Below are positions 9,140 through 19,333 of a DNA stretch of 23,917 nucleotides, piece by piece. How positions within the stretch are numbered: the first letter of the stretch is position 1; the number at the start of each line of letters is the position of its first letter. The translations under genes were made by a program, and so were the position numbers. Source of the DNA: Beroe ovata (Eukaryota; Ctenophora; Nuda; Beroida; Beroidae); the NCBI GenBank assembly GCA_946803715.1, contig CAMPET010000456.1, forward strand, positions 6,904 to 30,820, in the 5' to 3' direction. Under the pieces are notes generated by a model. The model was not told where the DNA came from. It ran no database searches and worked only from the letters and a program-made list of their open reading frames with translations.

Positions 9140-11416
9140 TCATCTGCCGAAAAAGGCGGAAACACGCTTCTTCATATTAGGTTTTTCGGGTTCTGCTGGA
9201 GTTTCTTGGGTTTCACTACCATTGACACTGAAATAAGGTAAGTTAAGTTTCGAGGGGGAACAGTCACAACGAACTTGGGGATTTCAAACAATCAAGGGCA
9301 TGACCACAAGTATAAAGAGCGTTAAGCTGTAGGACTGTTATTGACTACAAATTTCGATTGATATACTAGTATATGAACTGGTAGTGGGGTTCCAACCCCT
9401 GCAAAGATGGAGGCACTGAGTTTAACTTTGTTCAACATGACAGCTGTCATATATTATGGTCGTTCATATCTGCATACCGTTTGAGGGCGAATATCTTCTG
9501 CATGAGCTCATCCTGCGCCTCCTGTAAATCATCTCGTTCCGCCAAATGGCGGACAAGTTCGCTGTTCACAGCTGCACGAGAGAAGAGATCCGATTAAAAG
9601 AGAGTTGCCAAATATCGTAACTCAACAATCACACTTGGCAAACTATCACACAGTGTGATTCACAGTGTGATTCACAGTGTGATTCACACCCGACAGACAA
9701 TCACACTCGACAAACAATCACACTCGACAAACAATCACACTCGACAAACTATCACACAGTGTGATTCACAGTGTGATTCACACCCGACAAACAATCACAC
9801 TCGAGTAACAGTACGAACAGACTTCCGCTCATATAAGTCATATGAAATGGCGTCCTGTCAATCTATCGCTTTCTCTCCACTCACCATCACGGATTCCCCC
9901 TCATCCGAATTTCCACCCCTTACATCACGGAATCCCCCCTGACTCATGATGCCCCTCTCTAGACTCACTTGCACAGTTTGTCTGCATGAGGACCAGCCAG
10001 TCCTTGAGCTGGTGGGGGGTCATGAGATGGGCACTCTCCCTCCACGCAGATTTCAGTTCAGCCAGATTACCGCTATTGTAACTACTCCACGGTCGCTGAT
10101 TGATTGATGAGGTGCTCTTCCCCTGAGAGAGAGAGATGAGGAGTTGTCATGGTAATATTTGTAGAGATTACCTGGCAAATTGCCAGTGGCACTGCTTGGC
10201 AAGCCGGGAATATCATTGAGAATTTCTGGATAACCATGGGTGAACTGATGCCTCAGAATACCAACTGGGATTCTATTACCAACCTGTGCAGCAATGATAT
10301 TATTCTCGCTCGAGGCTTGAGTTACTTGTTTGAATCGCTTCCCACCAGTCTGATCTTTACTCTTTCTGACATTGGACGAATAGTTGTGCTTAATTTGGTC
10401 ACGTGACCGCTCACATGGCTTATCGAGGGCGGGTGCTATCTGATCACGTGACTCCGACCTGATGTTCAGGTTTGCCATGTTCTGATTCATGTTTCTCTGC
10501 TCACTGGAATCGTCTGGCACCTCCTGGGATGAGAATTCCGTTTTCCATGGACAGAACTGAGACGAACTTATGAATGTAAGAAAAGTAAAAGCCAGAAGGG
10601 TCCTGGGTTACCTAAGGTCCTCAGAACGGCCCAAAAGTCTCACCTCGACAAAGCACATCTGAACTGTGGAAGGTCTGTTATAGACATCCCTCCTCAGATA
10701 ATACTCGTCGTCTCCCGAATTCTGAGGAAAACAAGGGAGGGTGAGAAATGAATGATTAGAAATAGAACGTCTCGTAAAACCACTTTTAACCATAATATGA
10801 GCGAATCCATCATGAATTGGTACTTACCCAGGTGTTTTGTCTGGGGAGTGAGGATGAACTTCCTCTCGTATCATCCTCAAATCCGCTATCACAAACATGT
10901 CCTGCACTGGCTAGCGACTCCTCCGATACCCTGGACTCCATGCTCTGACTCGAACTCCTTGGCAATCCTCTCTCCTCTTCCTCCTCATCGGAGCTAGTGT
11001 CGATACAGTACGGGTTAGCAAAGTCCTCTCTCAACTCCTTCTCAAACACATACGATGTCCTCACTATGGGTCTCTTCGCGGGCATGGGCGTCTCAAATTC
11101 CGATCTAGAGGCATCTGAATGATCCGCGTTTTCCTCGAGGGTATACTGGGAGTCTCCGTCGAAAAGGGCCATGTTGTCGTTGCTTGGGACTATCTTTCGG
11201 ACTATCTTAGAGGAGGAAGTCCCCGGATGACCACGACTAAACGGTGAGTTGGAGAACATTGATTGGGGATTATTATGGCGTGGGAAGTACTGCTCGCAAA
11301 CGTTAGGGAAGTTTTCCTCCAACGCAGATAAGAAGTCCGGATCGAGGTTCAGCTGGAGTGCATGCGACGCAAGTTGTTGTCTGCTAGAGTGCCACTTTCG
11401 CCAATGTCGCTGGATG
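9140..11416 (-). CDS. SCHIP1-like: IQCJ-SCHIP1-like protein (IQ motif plus schwannomin-interacting C-terminal coiled coil)
   Basis: The exons on the minus strand are 11416-10828, 10721-10644, 10523-10172 (or shorter), 10122-9969, 9571-9478 and 9227-9140 (TGA). The first begins with an IQ motif, IQRHWRKWHSSR, followed by a Ser-rich and acidic region (DTSSDEEEEE, CDSGFEDDT). Exon 2 has DDEYYLRRD and VQMCFVE. The last three exons join in phase to give SAHLMTPHQLKDWLVLM, then NSELVRHLAERDDLQEAQDE, a coiled coil with the spacing I know from SCHIP1. The protein ends KKRVSAFFGR. SCHIP1 binds the NF2 product schwannomin and ankyrin-spectrin partners at the membrane cortex; the IQ would bind calmodulin. 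All junctions match in phase except exon 3 to 4. There, the best donor (after 10172) gives phase 1, while exon 4 needs phase 0; donors at 10326 (CAA|GTAACT) would fit. The 5' end is incomplete. A candidate upstream exon at 11737-11694 fits the phase but has a poor donor. Confidence 0.75.
9653..9795. repeat. Minisatellite of TGTGATTCACA and ACAATCACACTCG units
   Basis: Inside the SCHIP1-like intron between exons 4 and 5, cagtgtgattca is repeated three times. Three copies of an acaatcacactcgaca-like unit follow, and the whole pattern restarts near 9750. The motifs are near-palindromic (tcacac-a-gtgtga), so the array can form short hairpins. An open frame across it is a product of the repeat. 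Confidence 0.85.
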
Positions 11417-11787
11417 CTAAGAGGAGATTAGAGTGAGTTAGGTGAGACACTAATTGACCAATTAAAGATCAATAAACACCATAAACAATAAACCCTAATA
11501 TTGCCAACGATAGAATCATTTTTCAGTTGACTCAGAGTTTACAAAATCGAAAGGGTAACCACAACAATAGAGTTAGACAGAATATAGAGTCTTCGGAGAC
11601 GTGGTCAATGCTACAAACCTAAACCTAGCGAAACATCACAACCGCCGCAACAGCACATACTGTAGGATTAGAGAGAGAGGACAATACAAAAACCTAGCAA
11701 GCAGCTCCTGAGCTGTGGTAAGCTCGAGGTGAAACTTCTAACATGCATCCAAAACATATTGAATTTCCAAAGGGGTGAAATTTGATG

Positions 11788-11849
11788 GTCACGTGACTTC
11801 AGCTAAGCCACCTGATTGGCCACCGACCAAAATCACGCTTTCCTATTGG
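11788..11849 (-). promoter_or_regulatory. SCHIP1-like gene promoter elements: two CCAAT boxes and a GTCACGTGAC E-box
   Basis: Two inverted CCAAT boxes (attgg at 11815-11819 and 11845-11849) and the palindrome GTCACGTGAC (11788-11797) lie about 370-430 bp upstream of the IQ exon. Read on the minus strand the order is CCAAT, CCAAT, E-box, as in a typical TATA-less promoter. The transcription start is not determined. Confidence 0.55.
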
Positions 11850-11859
11850 TCGATAATGC

Positions 11860-13280
11860 TCCAGTGACACTTGATAATAATGCCATTATTATTATCGTTT
11901 GTGGTGTGTGATTTAAGTTTCATATACTTGCATATTTTATGTGAATCGGGACAATTTTATTGGATAGATCATTATCGGTTGATGAAATTTCAAAATATTC
12001 GAAAAAAAAGTACAAGAAAAAACGTAGATATTCGAAATAATAAAAGCAGAAATATGTGCTGCTAACGATGCAAAAAAGCAAGCGTGCTTCAAAATGAAAA
12101 TGTGACAAGAACTTCACTCAATAATGTTATAGTTTCCTGAAATAACCTGCTGACATGAATCTGGCCAAATAATTTGGCAATATGTTCTAGAAAATGAAAA
12201 TAATAATGACGGTAATTATTTCAAAGCGCTCGTGCACAATGTTTGTAAAACTGAGTATTATCGTACGATGAAGAATTAAATTCTACGTAAATATATTTCC
12301 TGGAAAAGATGAGGGATAGGCGGTATATGATAGCTGTTTCTATACCTTTGCTGTCGGAATTGCATGTAGTATGATAGCTGTCAGTATTGACATTCAATAA
12401 TAATTATCTAAAAGCAGGTGTGGCAGACTTGAGTTACAGAAACACCAAGAAATCATATCCAGGAGTTTTGGTCAACAGAACTATGAGAATGATGCTGAAG
12501 AAAATGGTTATGCAAAGAAAATAAGGCGGCATCTACTGGAAGTGGACGCAGAACTCAGAAGTAACATTATATGATAGCTACACTTCATAAGCAAAAGCAG
12601 GCTGCAGGAGAGTCAACTGATCCGATGGTTGCAATTTCCACGGATAGAATTTCACTCAGAGAAAATCTGCTCAAATACCTCCCAATATAGACTGATACCG
12701 TCAGTACTTACAATATCATTAGTGACGCATGGAAAGGGTTAATTCGCGCATTTTCACGGGGCAGCCCCTAATATGGAGTAGCAGCCGAGACAAGAACTCA
12801 TAACTCGATCTTTCTCTCTCAATTAAACCCCGTTTATGGTTCTGCTTCGACAATGGAGTCGTGCGTTGCCAAATCGAATAGTTAAATAGATCAATTAGCA
12901 TATGGTATTAGATGTTGGTTCTCAACTCAATACTTCGAAAATTCCATGCACGGTCAAATATGAACTTTCCGTCTAGTGCACACTTTTCACTCAACAAAAC
13001 ATACGATAGGAACCTAGCATAGAATAACAAAAACACATCCAGTAAGTCGCGTTTTCCTGACTTGAGCTACCGCAGTAGCTCTAACTATAGGGTAAGAGAA
13101 AAAACGATTACAGTACTCGCACGACCGCATCTATAGCGCTAAAGTAAAGCTATAGCGGTATTGTAAAGCTATATACTAAAGAGGAGCGGTCGCTATAATA
13201 TGTGAACCAGAAGGCAAAATCACTGGTATTGTTATATATCGTGAACTGACTGCCATGCTGATTCAGAGATCATACAGTAT
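11860..13280. other. Intergenic region, AT-rich, with one coding-like fragment
   Basis: No gene model can be supported here. The motif tatgatagct occurs three times (near 12326, 12371 and 12569). A 52-codon plus-strand frame at 12419-12574 is listed separately. Around 13090-13195, short gctatagcg-type motifs recur. Confidence 0.5.
12419..12574 (+). other. Coding-like open fragment, possible orphan exon or pseudogene piece
   Basis: A 52-codon frame ends at TGA 12572-12574. It has a charged, helix-like composition (for example LELQKHQEIISRSF and KKIRRHLLEVDAEL), unlike the AT-rich surroundings. It has no start codon at its head; aaagcag just upstream could be an acceptor. I do not recognise a family and see no partner exon. 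Confidence 0.2.
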
Positions 13281-13289
13281 TTATCCCGC

Positions 13290-13365
13290 GACTCCTAGAG
13301 GATGCACTGACTCCTAGAGGATGCACTGACTCCTAGAGGATGCACTGACTCCTAGAGGATGCACT
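13290..13365. repeat. Four exact copies of a 19-bp unit
   Basis: The unit gactcctagaggatgcact is repeated four times head to tail without a mismatch, followed by a broken fifth copy (gactcatac). Perfect identity suggests recent slippage expansion. No gene overlaps it. Confidence 0.95.
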
Positions 13366-13681
13366 GACTCATACAAATTGAGCATCGAACACAATCCATA
13401 TATCGCTCGCGGCGGTCTACAAAAATATATGTGAAACAAATATTGTGTCGTGATGTGTGTCCAGAATGTGTGTCACTTCTGTCATCGGAAGTCCGACCAT
13501 AAAGCCATTGAAAGTCCAGTGTTCAAACTACATACATCACAATTCACAATATGGAAACCGAGTTTAGAGTCTGGAATAAGTGGCATCACACATTATATAT
13601 TAGGCCGATAGGAATAATGTGTTTCTGGATACATGGAGCAGATGAAACGTGACTTTTCAGTCTGCTATCTACATCCATTTC

Positions 13682-13685
13682 GTGT

Positions 13686-13728
<43 letters not shown>

Positions 13729-13738
13729 TGTGTGTGTT
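13682..13738. repeat. TG microsatellite
   Basis: A (TG)n tract of about 57 bp with one GGG interruption. It produces a spurious poly Thr-His frame on the minus strand. Confidence 0.95.
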
Positions 13739-14469
13739 TGCTGCTGAGATACACAGGTAGCAGATCTTGGCAAGATACTGCACTGAAATTAGATTGTCTG
13801 CTGGTATAATGATGGAAATTGTACAAGTACAATAAGATGTTCGGCAGTTACAGGACACGAGAAAGTTTGAAGAGTGGTGAAATTTGAAGCAATTACCAAA
13901 TCCTGAGACAGGAGAACGACTATCCTTGTGAGCATGTCGGAGTGAATAGCTCATCAATATTAATCATCATATACATTACACGCTTGTACAATGTACAATG
14001 TAAAATGTACATTATACACTCAATTACACATCGCATGAATATTCGATTTTCAATATCCTGTTTTCACAACTTATAACTGCTCTAATTGCTGATATCATTA
14101 ATAACGCACTCAGCACTACGACGGGACGTTTATCAAGAACGAAATAGCAATCGGTGAGCAAAACGGACAAAACAAGGTTTCCGGTCGCAGCGTTAGAACA
14201 CACATATATCCTGTATAGATAATGTGATTATGTGCAGGCGTTATTTGATTACGGGCAATATAATATGTGCAGGAGAGGTGGCACCCCTCGTGGCACACTA
14301 TTTTAGTAACTTATCTCAGTGAAATGATCATGTCTCCATGTCAGTGTTATAATTATGATGATGTAAACATACACCGTGATATACTTGGATTTGCCCCAAT
14401 TAACTCAATCCGACAAGTCGAGTTCAGATCGTGACCAGCTACATATAAAGAACTGTTAAGAATCGATAG

Positions 14470-14487
14470 AATGAAACATGTTTCATT
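14470..14487. repeat. 18-bp perfect palindrome
   Basis: AATGAAACATGTTTCATT is its own reverse complement. It lies 20 bp after a TATA-like acatataaag. It may be a dimeric factor site; no gene is attached. Confidence 0.8.
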
Positions 14488-14615
14488 GCTAGATGAGTAG
14501 GCATGAAATGAACTATGAAACTCATGACTAATCCCTGACGGGCTCATTTCAAATCGATATCATAATGAAAGTCACATTCTGACCGAATTGCCTCGAGATA
14601 TATCATGCACACTAT

Positions 14616-14656
14616 GAGAGAAAGGGAGAGAGTGAGAGAGAGAAAGGGAGAGAGTG
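14616..14656. repeat. GA-rich tandem repeat
   Basis: A unit close to gagagaaagggagagagt occurs twice, purine-only on the plus strand. Confidence 0.85.
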
Positions 14657-14865
14657 ATGAACCGAAATATGGTGCATGAGAGTGAAGGATTGAGCCAATC
14701 TTTCATTCTTTGTGAGACCAGATCAAAGCTATGATCACAATTGAGAATATAATCGCAGTTGAGAATAATTGCGATGTACCAACTCAATCATTGACAAAAT
14801 GTAGACACCGATATATCGATGAATAGATGGTAATCAAAGGCTCTAAAAGCTCCCCTCTCTCTCTC

Positions 14866-15800
14866 CCCATAGCTCTATCGTGGCAATATATGGTGGTAAG
14901 TTCGTACCCAGACAATGGTCTCACAATATAACTCTCAATTTAGACAGCGCAAGTCGTAGACGCAGACACATATTCTAACCGAAGTAGGTGAACGCTCATT
15001 CTCTACAGATTCTCACTATATCAAAGTTCTACATTTATTGAGTACCACTACGTTCACTTATTGGTTAAAGATAGTATCTCACGTAGCGTGACGGTCATAC
15101 CTAAAGTGTCGGCGAGCGCGAAATAATAACAACTCTCGTTCTACTGTAAGCGGAAGTGTCATATTCATCTGAGGAGTAGAGGATTGGAGTGGTAAGATAT
15201 ACCCTGGTAGTGCAGTGATGACAAGCGATGGCATATCAAATGTGGTCGATATAGAATCGGGCTTCAGAACGAGTGGCATATACAATGTACTGTCTGATTT
15301 GAGTGGTAGCCTTGTGTCATTGAGTGGTAGCCTGCATTGTGTCATGAATGTAGTAGGTACTGTAATGCTGATATAAGGAAGGGAAGGAAAGTCATAGAAC
15401 TTGTGTCTGTCAATTTGATAACCGTAGCGGATGAAATAACGTAAGCATGTAGAACTCTTCAAAGTTGCTCAAAGTAATGCGAAGCACTTACTAAATTTTA
15501 CGAGAAATTTGGAGATTGACGACATTTACAACACGCGCACGAATTTAACCAGTTACTTAGAATTCTCAGAGGAGTGATGAGCACGCCATCCCCCAACCTT
15601 GAATTGTGGGGATTTGTGAAAAGTTGGAGGGGGGGTAGCCAGCCCCCATTCATCATGGCGAGTCAGTCACTATGTAGGTTAACCGTGGTCCACTATGTAG
15701 GTTATAACCGTGAGGTAAGACGAGATTGTGATAAATAAGAGTGGACTTGATCACGCACACATTCGTCATACAGGTTTTGTGTGTGGCTGTGTGTGTGCGT
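14866..15800. repeat. About 970-bp duplication, copy A
   Basis: The copy starts at catagctctatcgtggc and ends in the TG tract after caggttttgtgtgtggctg. Copy B follows at an offset of 970-971. The two differ by scattered substitutions and several small indels, so they are clearly diverged. A minus-strand frame (15079-15462) contains a short internal repeat (RLPLNDT/RLPLKSD) but is broken by indels in copy B. I do not regard it as a gene. Confidence 0.9.
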
Positions 15801-15824
15801 TTGCGTTTGTGCGTGTGTGTGTGT
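15777..15824. repeat. TG microsatellite ending at an assembly N
   Basis: A TG/CG-rich tract runs into the single N at 15825, which is followed by a C-rich run. It marks an unresolved join between duplication copies A and B. Confidence 0.9.
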
Positions 15825-15836
15825 NCTCTCCCCCCC

Positions 15837-16765
15837 CCCATAGCTCTATCGTGGCAATATATGGTGCTTAGTTCGTAACCAGACAATGGTCTCACAATAT
15901 AACCCTCAATTTAGACAGCGCAAGTCGTAGACGCAGAGACATATTTTAACCGAAGTAGGTGAACGCTCATTCTCGACAGATTCTCGCTATATCAAAGTTC
16001 TACATTTGTTGAGTACCACTACGTTCACTTATTGGTTAAAGATAGTATCTCACGTAGCGTGACGGTCATACTTGTCGGAGCGCGCGAAATAATAACAATT
16101 CTCGTTCTACACGTATAAGCGGAAGTGTCATATTCAGCAGAGGAGTAGAGGGGTAAGATATACCCTGGTAGTGCAGTGATGACAAGCGATGGCATATCAA
16201 ATGTGGTCGATATAGAAGTGGGCTTCAGAACGACTGGCATATACAATGTACTGTCTGATTTGAGTGGTAGCCTTGTGTCATTGAGTGGTAGCCTGCATGA
16301 ATGTAGTAGGTACTGTAATGCTGATATAAGGAAGGGAAGGAAAATCATTGAACTTGTGTCTGTCAATTTGATGACCGTAGCGGATGAAATAACGTAAGCA
16401 TGTAGAACTCTTCAAAGATGCTCAAAGTAATGCGAAGCACTTACTAAATTATACGAGAAATTTGGAGATTGACGACATTTACAACACGCGCACGAATTTA
16501 ACCAGTTACTTAGATTTAATTTAACCAGTTACTTAGAATTCTGAGTGATGAGCACGCCATCCCCCAACCTTGAATTGTGGGGATTTGTGAAAAGTTGGGG
16601 GGGGGTAGCCAGCCCCCATTCATCATAGCGGGTCAGTCACTTTGTAGGTTAACCGTGGTCCACTATGAAGGTTATAACCGTGAGGTAAGACGCGATTGTG
16701 ATAAATAAGAGAGGACTTGATAACGTACACATTCGTCATACAGGTTTTGTGTGTGGCTGTGCGTG
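15837..16765. repeat. About 970-bp duplication, copy B
   Basis: This second copy lies directly after the N at 15825. Relative to copy A it carries a 22-bp local duplication (tttaatttaaccagttacttag, near 16514) and several short deletions. It is either an old tandem duplication or the second allele placed in tandem by the assembler. Confidence 0.85.
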
Positions 16766-16812
16766 TGTGTGTGTGCGTGTGTGTGGCTGTGCGTGTGTGT
16801 GGCTGTGCGTGT
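16747..16812. repeat. TG/GGCTGTGCG microsatellite
   Basis: A tract of gtgtgtggctgtgcg units closes duplication copy B. It corresponds to the TG tract at the end of copy A. Confidence 0.9.
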
Positions 16813-16929
16813 ATGTGATCATGCCCTCGAGTTCATAGGTATCATACAAATCATAATATTATGTACGCCGCATAATTATCCGAGATATGGCATCCCTCGT
16901 ATGATTCCTACCTGATCGGCTCCATATAG

Positions 16930-17030
16930 ACAGTACTGAGTAAATACTGAGCACATATTGAGCAGTGGTGAGTAGTGAGTACAAATCATGCAGTACTGAG
17001 TACCTAGTGAGTACATAGTATGGAGGAGGG
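16930..17030. repeat. Degenerate AGTACTGAGTA repeat
   Basis: Several imperfect copies of agtactgagta(c/a) occur (for example at 16932, 16942 and 16991). They precede the promoter-like segment at 17104-17130. Confidence 0.6.
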
Positions 17031-17103
17031 GAGAGATGGTCGGAAGAGAATGGGAGTCTGTGTGTGGGTTGTCATACGAATGGTGGCTTCTCTGTGAGTT
17101 ATA

Positions 17104-17130
17104 TCAGCTGTATAAAAGGGCCATCAGCTG
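17104..17130 (+). promoter_or_regulatory. TATA box flanked by two CAGCTG E-boxes
   Basis: TATAAAAGGG at 17111-17120 sits between atCAGCTG (17104-17110) and CAGCTG (17125-17130). Transcription would start near 17140, ahead of the short ORF at 17253. This is the strongest core-promoter match in the unassigned half of the window. Confidence 0.5.
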
Positions 17131-17252
17131 AATAGTATAATGACAATATTGAGTGCTCTCCCCACGCGCTAAAAGCTCATCATAGACGACAGTAGGTACT
17201 AGGTACGAGTGAAGTACAGACCTAGAACACTTGATCTCATCAATCGACAGCG

Positions 17253-17372
17253 ATGAGACGAGCTAGAATGCATCCTTCAACTACGAAATATGATCCTAAT
17301 GAGGGTTTGTTCGAGACGATTCGCAGGGAGATGTATCAGATTCCACTCACTAGATGGTTAATAAAATGTTAA
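17253..17372 (+). CDS. Possible short intronless gene, 39 residues
   Basis: The ATG at 17253 opens a 39-codon frame starting MRRARMHPSTTKYDPNEG and ending TRWLIKC, with TAA at 17370-17372. The composition is balanced and protein-like, although the surrounding DNA is AT-rich. A TATA box lies 142 bp upstream and AATAAA 18 bp downstream of the stop, so all parts of a small transcription unit are present. No signal peptide or family is recognised. It could also be the first exon of a longer gene (a GTTAAT donor-like site lies at the TGG codon) or chance. Confidence 0.35.
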   Translation: MRRARMHPSTTKYDPNEGLFETIRREMYQIPLTRWLIKC

Positions 17373-17389
17373 ATGCAATTTAATAACTT

Positions 17390-17395
17390 AATAAA
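17390..17395 (+). terminator. AATAAA polyA signal after the short ORF
   Basis: A canonical AATAAA lies 18 bases after the TAA at 17370-17372. Local AT richness makes a chance match possible. Confidence 0.35.
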
Positions 17396-17399
17396 TGCA

Positions 17400-18180
17400 T
17401 TTATTGGATAAAATGGCATATGACATCTGTCCCTAGGAGATTAACGAGTCATGCAAATGTTAAACTTACAACATAAAGGAGTAACACTTGGGTTCCATTA
17501 TGAGGGTGAGTTAAATCTAACGAATGTACAATAGATCCTTGGGAAAGCCAAATCATGTTGACGTGCTCATATTGATCGTGGTATAATGATCAATTTGATC
17601 GACTGGAGTTATCATCCATGATCTGGTATTCCCCCGCTCTCATAGCAGGTGGAATTAGGGCAACTCTTCTGACCAGCTGACCCTCTCTAACTCACTCGAG
17701 AATCGCTAGGGTAACCACATAAAAAAGGCAAGCATTGCTATTTTCGAAAACAATATAAGCTCCCAGCTCGAAACGTAGCATAGAAGTGTGAAGAGCCTTC
17801 CGTAGAATGCATGAATGAACATTCCCAGAACTGCATTTCCACGAAATTGTGCGGGACATAATTTAATCAAATGGAGACTGTCAATATGATGGCTTGACAG
17901 ACAAAAGTGGCCAATCTCTCGTACCGACAATATCAGTTCCGCGGTCATCCTATGATCGCGTGTGATAATGTGATTTATAACTCCGTTGAGCTACTGCTGC
18001 GTGACATCTCATAATACTCATAACAAAAGAGGTCGCGATGGGTTAGGGTATTATATGTAAGGAACCAATCATGTTAATGAGTTCATGTAGGGCAGCCAAT
18101 CAGTAACGAGTATTCTCGTCACGAGGTGATCTCGCTCCGCTGTAATCGTGATATTGCACCCTCCATATGAGTCCTCTGTC
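17400..18180. other. Unassigned region
   Basis: No gene can be supported. An 80-codon minus-strand frame (17706-17948) is rich in hydrophobic residues but has no splice sites in phase and no motif. Confidence 0.4.
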
Positions 18181-18245
18181 CCTACACATATAAGTCCTCA
18201 CACTGTCTGCATTGAGCACTATACTTGATTGGGCACTCAGTAATC

Positions 18246-18341
18246 ATGGAGCACAGGTCCACCATCAGTCCTCCATTATACAAATTCGGAGAAAAGGCAA
18301 TCGAGCGCAAAAGCAGGGCCAAATGGCGTTGTGTTATGTAA
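18246..18341 (+). other. Short ORF behind a TATA-like element
   Basis: TATAAG at 18189-18194 precedes an ATG at 18246. The 31-codon frame (MEHRSTISPPLYKFGEK..., then a basic end KSRAKWRCVM) looks protein-like, but there is no nearby polyA signal and no known family. A weak donor (AT|GTAAAT) at its end could make it a first exon. Confidence 0.2.
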
Positions 18342-18349
18342 ATGCAGCA

Positions 18350-19270
18350 CACAGTCATGGTCTAAATATTCATATACAAGGGATAATATTGTGCGTTCAT
18401 ATATGAGCATTTATACTCAGACCGACCTCGTACAAAATATGATGTAGACCAGAGACTGGAGTTGTATGTAAAAACTCTAGTCGAATCATAGCATAGAGTT
18501 ATAGGCTACGACAAAAAATAGAGAATCAATTTGGAGTGTAATTTACGTATCAGTTATTTAATCTACTACAAACAAAGGGGAGAGAGAAGGGGGAGGGAGA
18601 AGGGAAATGAACGATAATATGAGGATATGTGTGATGAAATACGTAATATCACACATACCAGCAGGATGTCCTCACTCTACTATGTATACCTACAGCTGTA
18701 TAATACACGTTATTCTCCCAAATATAACGCCCTATACAACATGACCAAACGTTTTGTCATGACATGTTGAATGCATGATGTCACTCATTCTGCGCGCAGA
18801 TTTAGACTGGAGGGATATCAGGCGCATCGATACAGAAAACTCAGGCAAAGTTTATAGTGACAACTAAAAGTCAAAACAAAGTGCCGTTATTCGTAAAAAC
18901 AACGATGGAATGTGTTAGAATAGTCCGTTGACACACGCGAGTTTTGGACACATGACGCAATACACACTTCAACGGGTGTCGTTGTGGAAGACGTTTCCAG
19001 GCTTTACGGTAAGGTATGGGGTATGGGCGTGTCCAATATGGGGTGATAATAGTAAACGAGTAGTGCAGCAAATTTCAGTGGTTGTACCAGTGTGTACCAA
19101 ACTATAGAACTACGAAACTATAGAGTAGTAGGGTGAAATTACGGAGAAGCGAGCGAAGCCTATACGGTGGTAGCAGTGAATTTAGTGAAGCCTTCGTGGT
19201 AAGGGAGTTAGCAGCCGGAATTTTCACTAATATTCAATACGGAGGAAGGCGTAACCGGGTTAAATGAAGG
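18350..19270. other. Unassigned region
   Basis: A purine-rich patch lies at 18577-18605. A short plus-strand frame after an acceptor-like gcgcgcag (18803-18871) contains IDTENSGKV and then stops; it is too short to call. Nothing else is assignable. Confidence 0.4.
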
Positions 19271-19271
19271 A

Positions 19272-19313
<42 letters not shown>

Positions 19314-19333
19314 TGTGTTTGTGTGTTTGTGTA
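19272..19333. repeat. TG microsatellite
   Basis: A pure (GT)n tract is followed by TTGTGTGT units. Confidence 0.95.

Larger units (their letters stand above)
13366..14860. other. Intergenic region with microsatellites, no gene found
   Basis: It contains a TG microsatellite (13682-13738), a GA-rich tandem (14616-14656), an 18-bp palindrome (14470-14487) and a TATA-like acatataaag at 14441 with no convincing ORF after it. Open frames on the minus strand here are low-complexity or lack any motif. Confidence 0.5.

Noticed and set aside
9653..9795. Possible CRISPR-like array
   Set aside because: The units are contiguous minisatellite copies without unique spacers, in an animal intron.
9655..9942. 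95-codon plus-strand frame
   Set aside because: It is produced by the minisatellite in the SCHIP1-like intron.
13586..13957. 123-codon minus-strand frame with poly Thr-His
   Set aside because: It passes through the TG microsatellite and has no domain or splice context.
15079..15462. 127-codon minus-strand frame with a related frame at 16025-16366
   Set aside because: The two copies diverge by frame-shifting indels and the composition is low-complexity, so coding constraint is not supported.
17706..17948. 80-codon hydrophobic minus-strand frame
   Set aside because: No motif, no phase-consistent neighbours and no promoter.
18803..18871. Plus-strand fragment with an EF-hand-like IDTENSGKV
   Set aside because: It is only about 22 codons, the loop lacks the final Glu, and there is no partner helix or exon.
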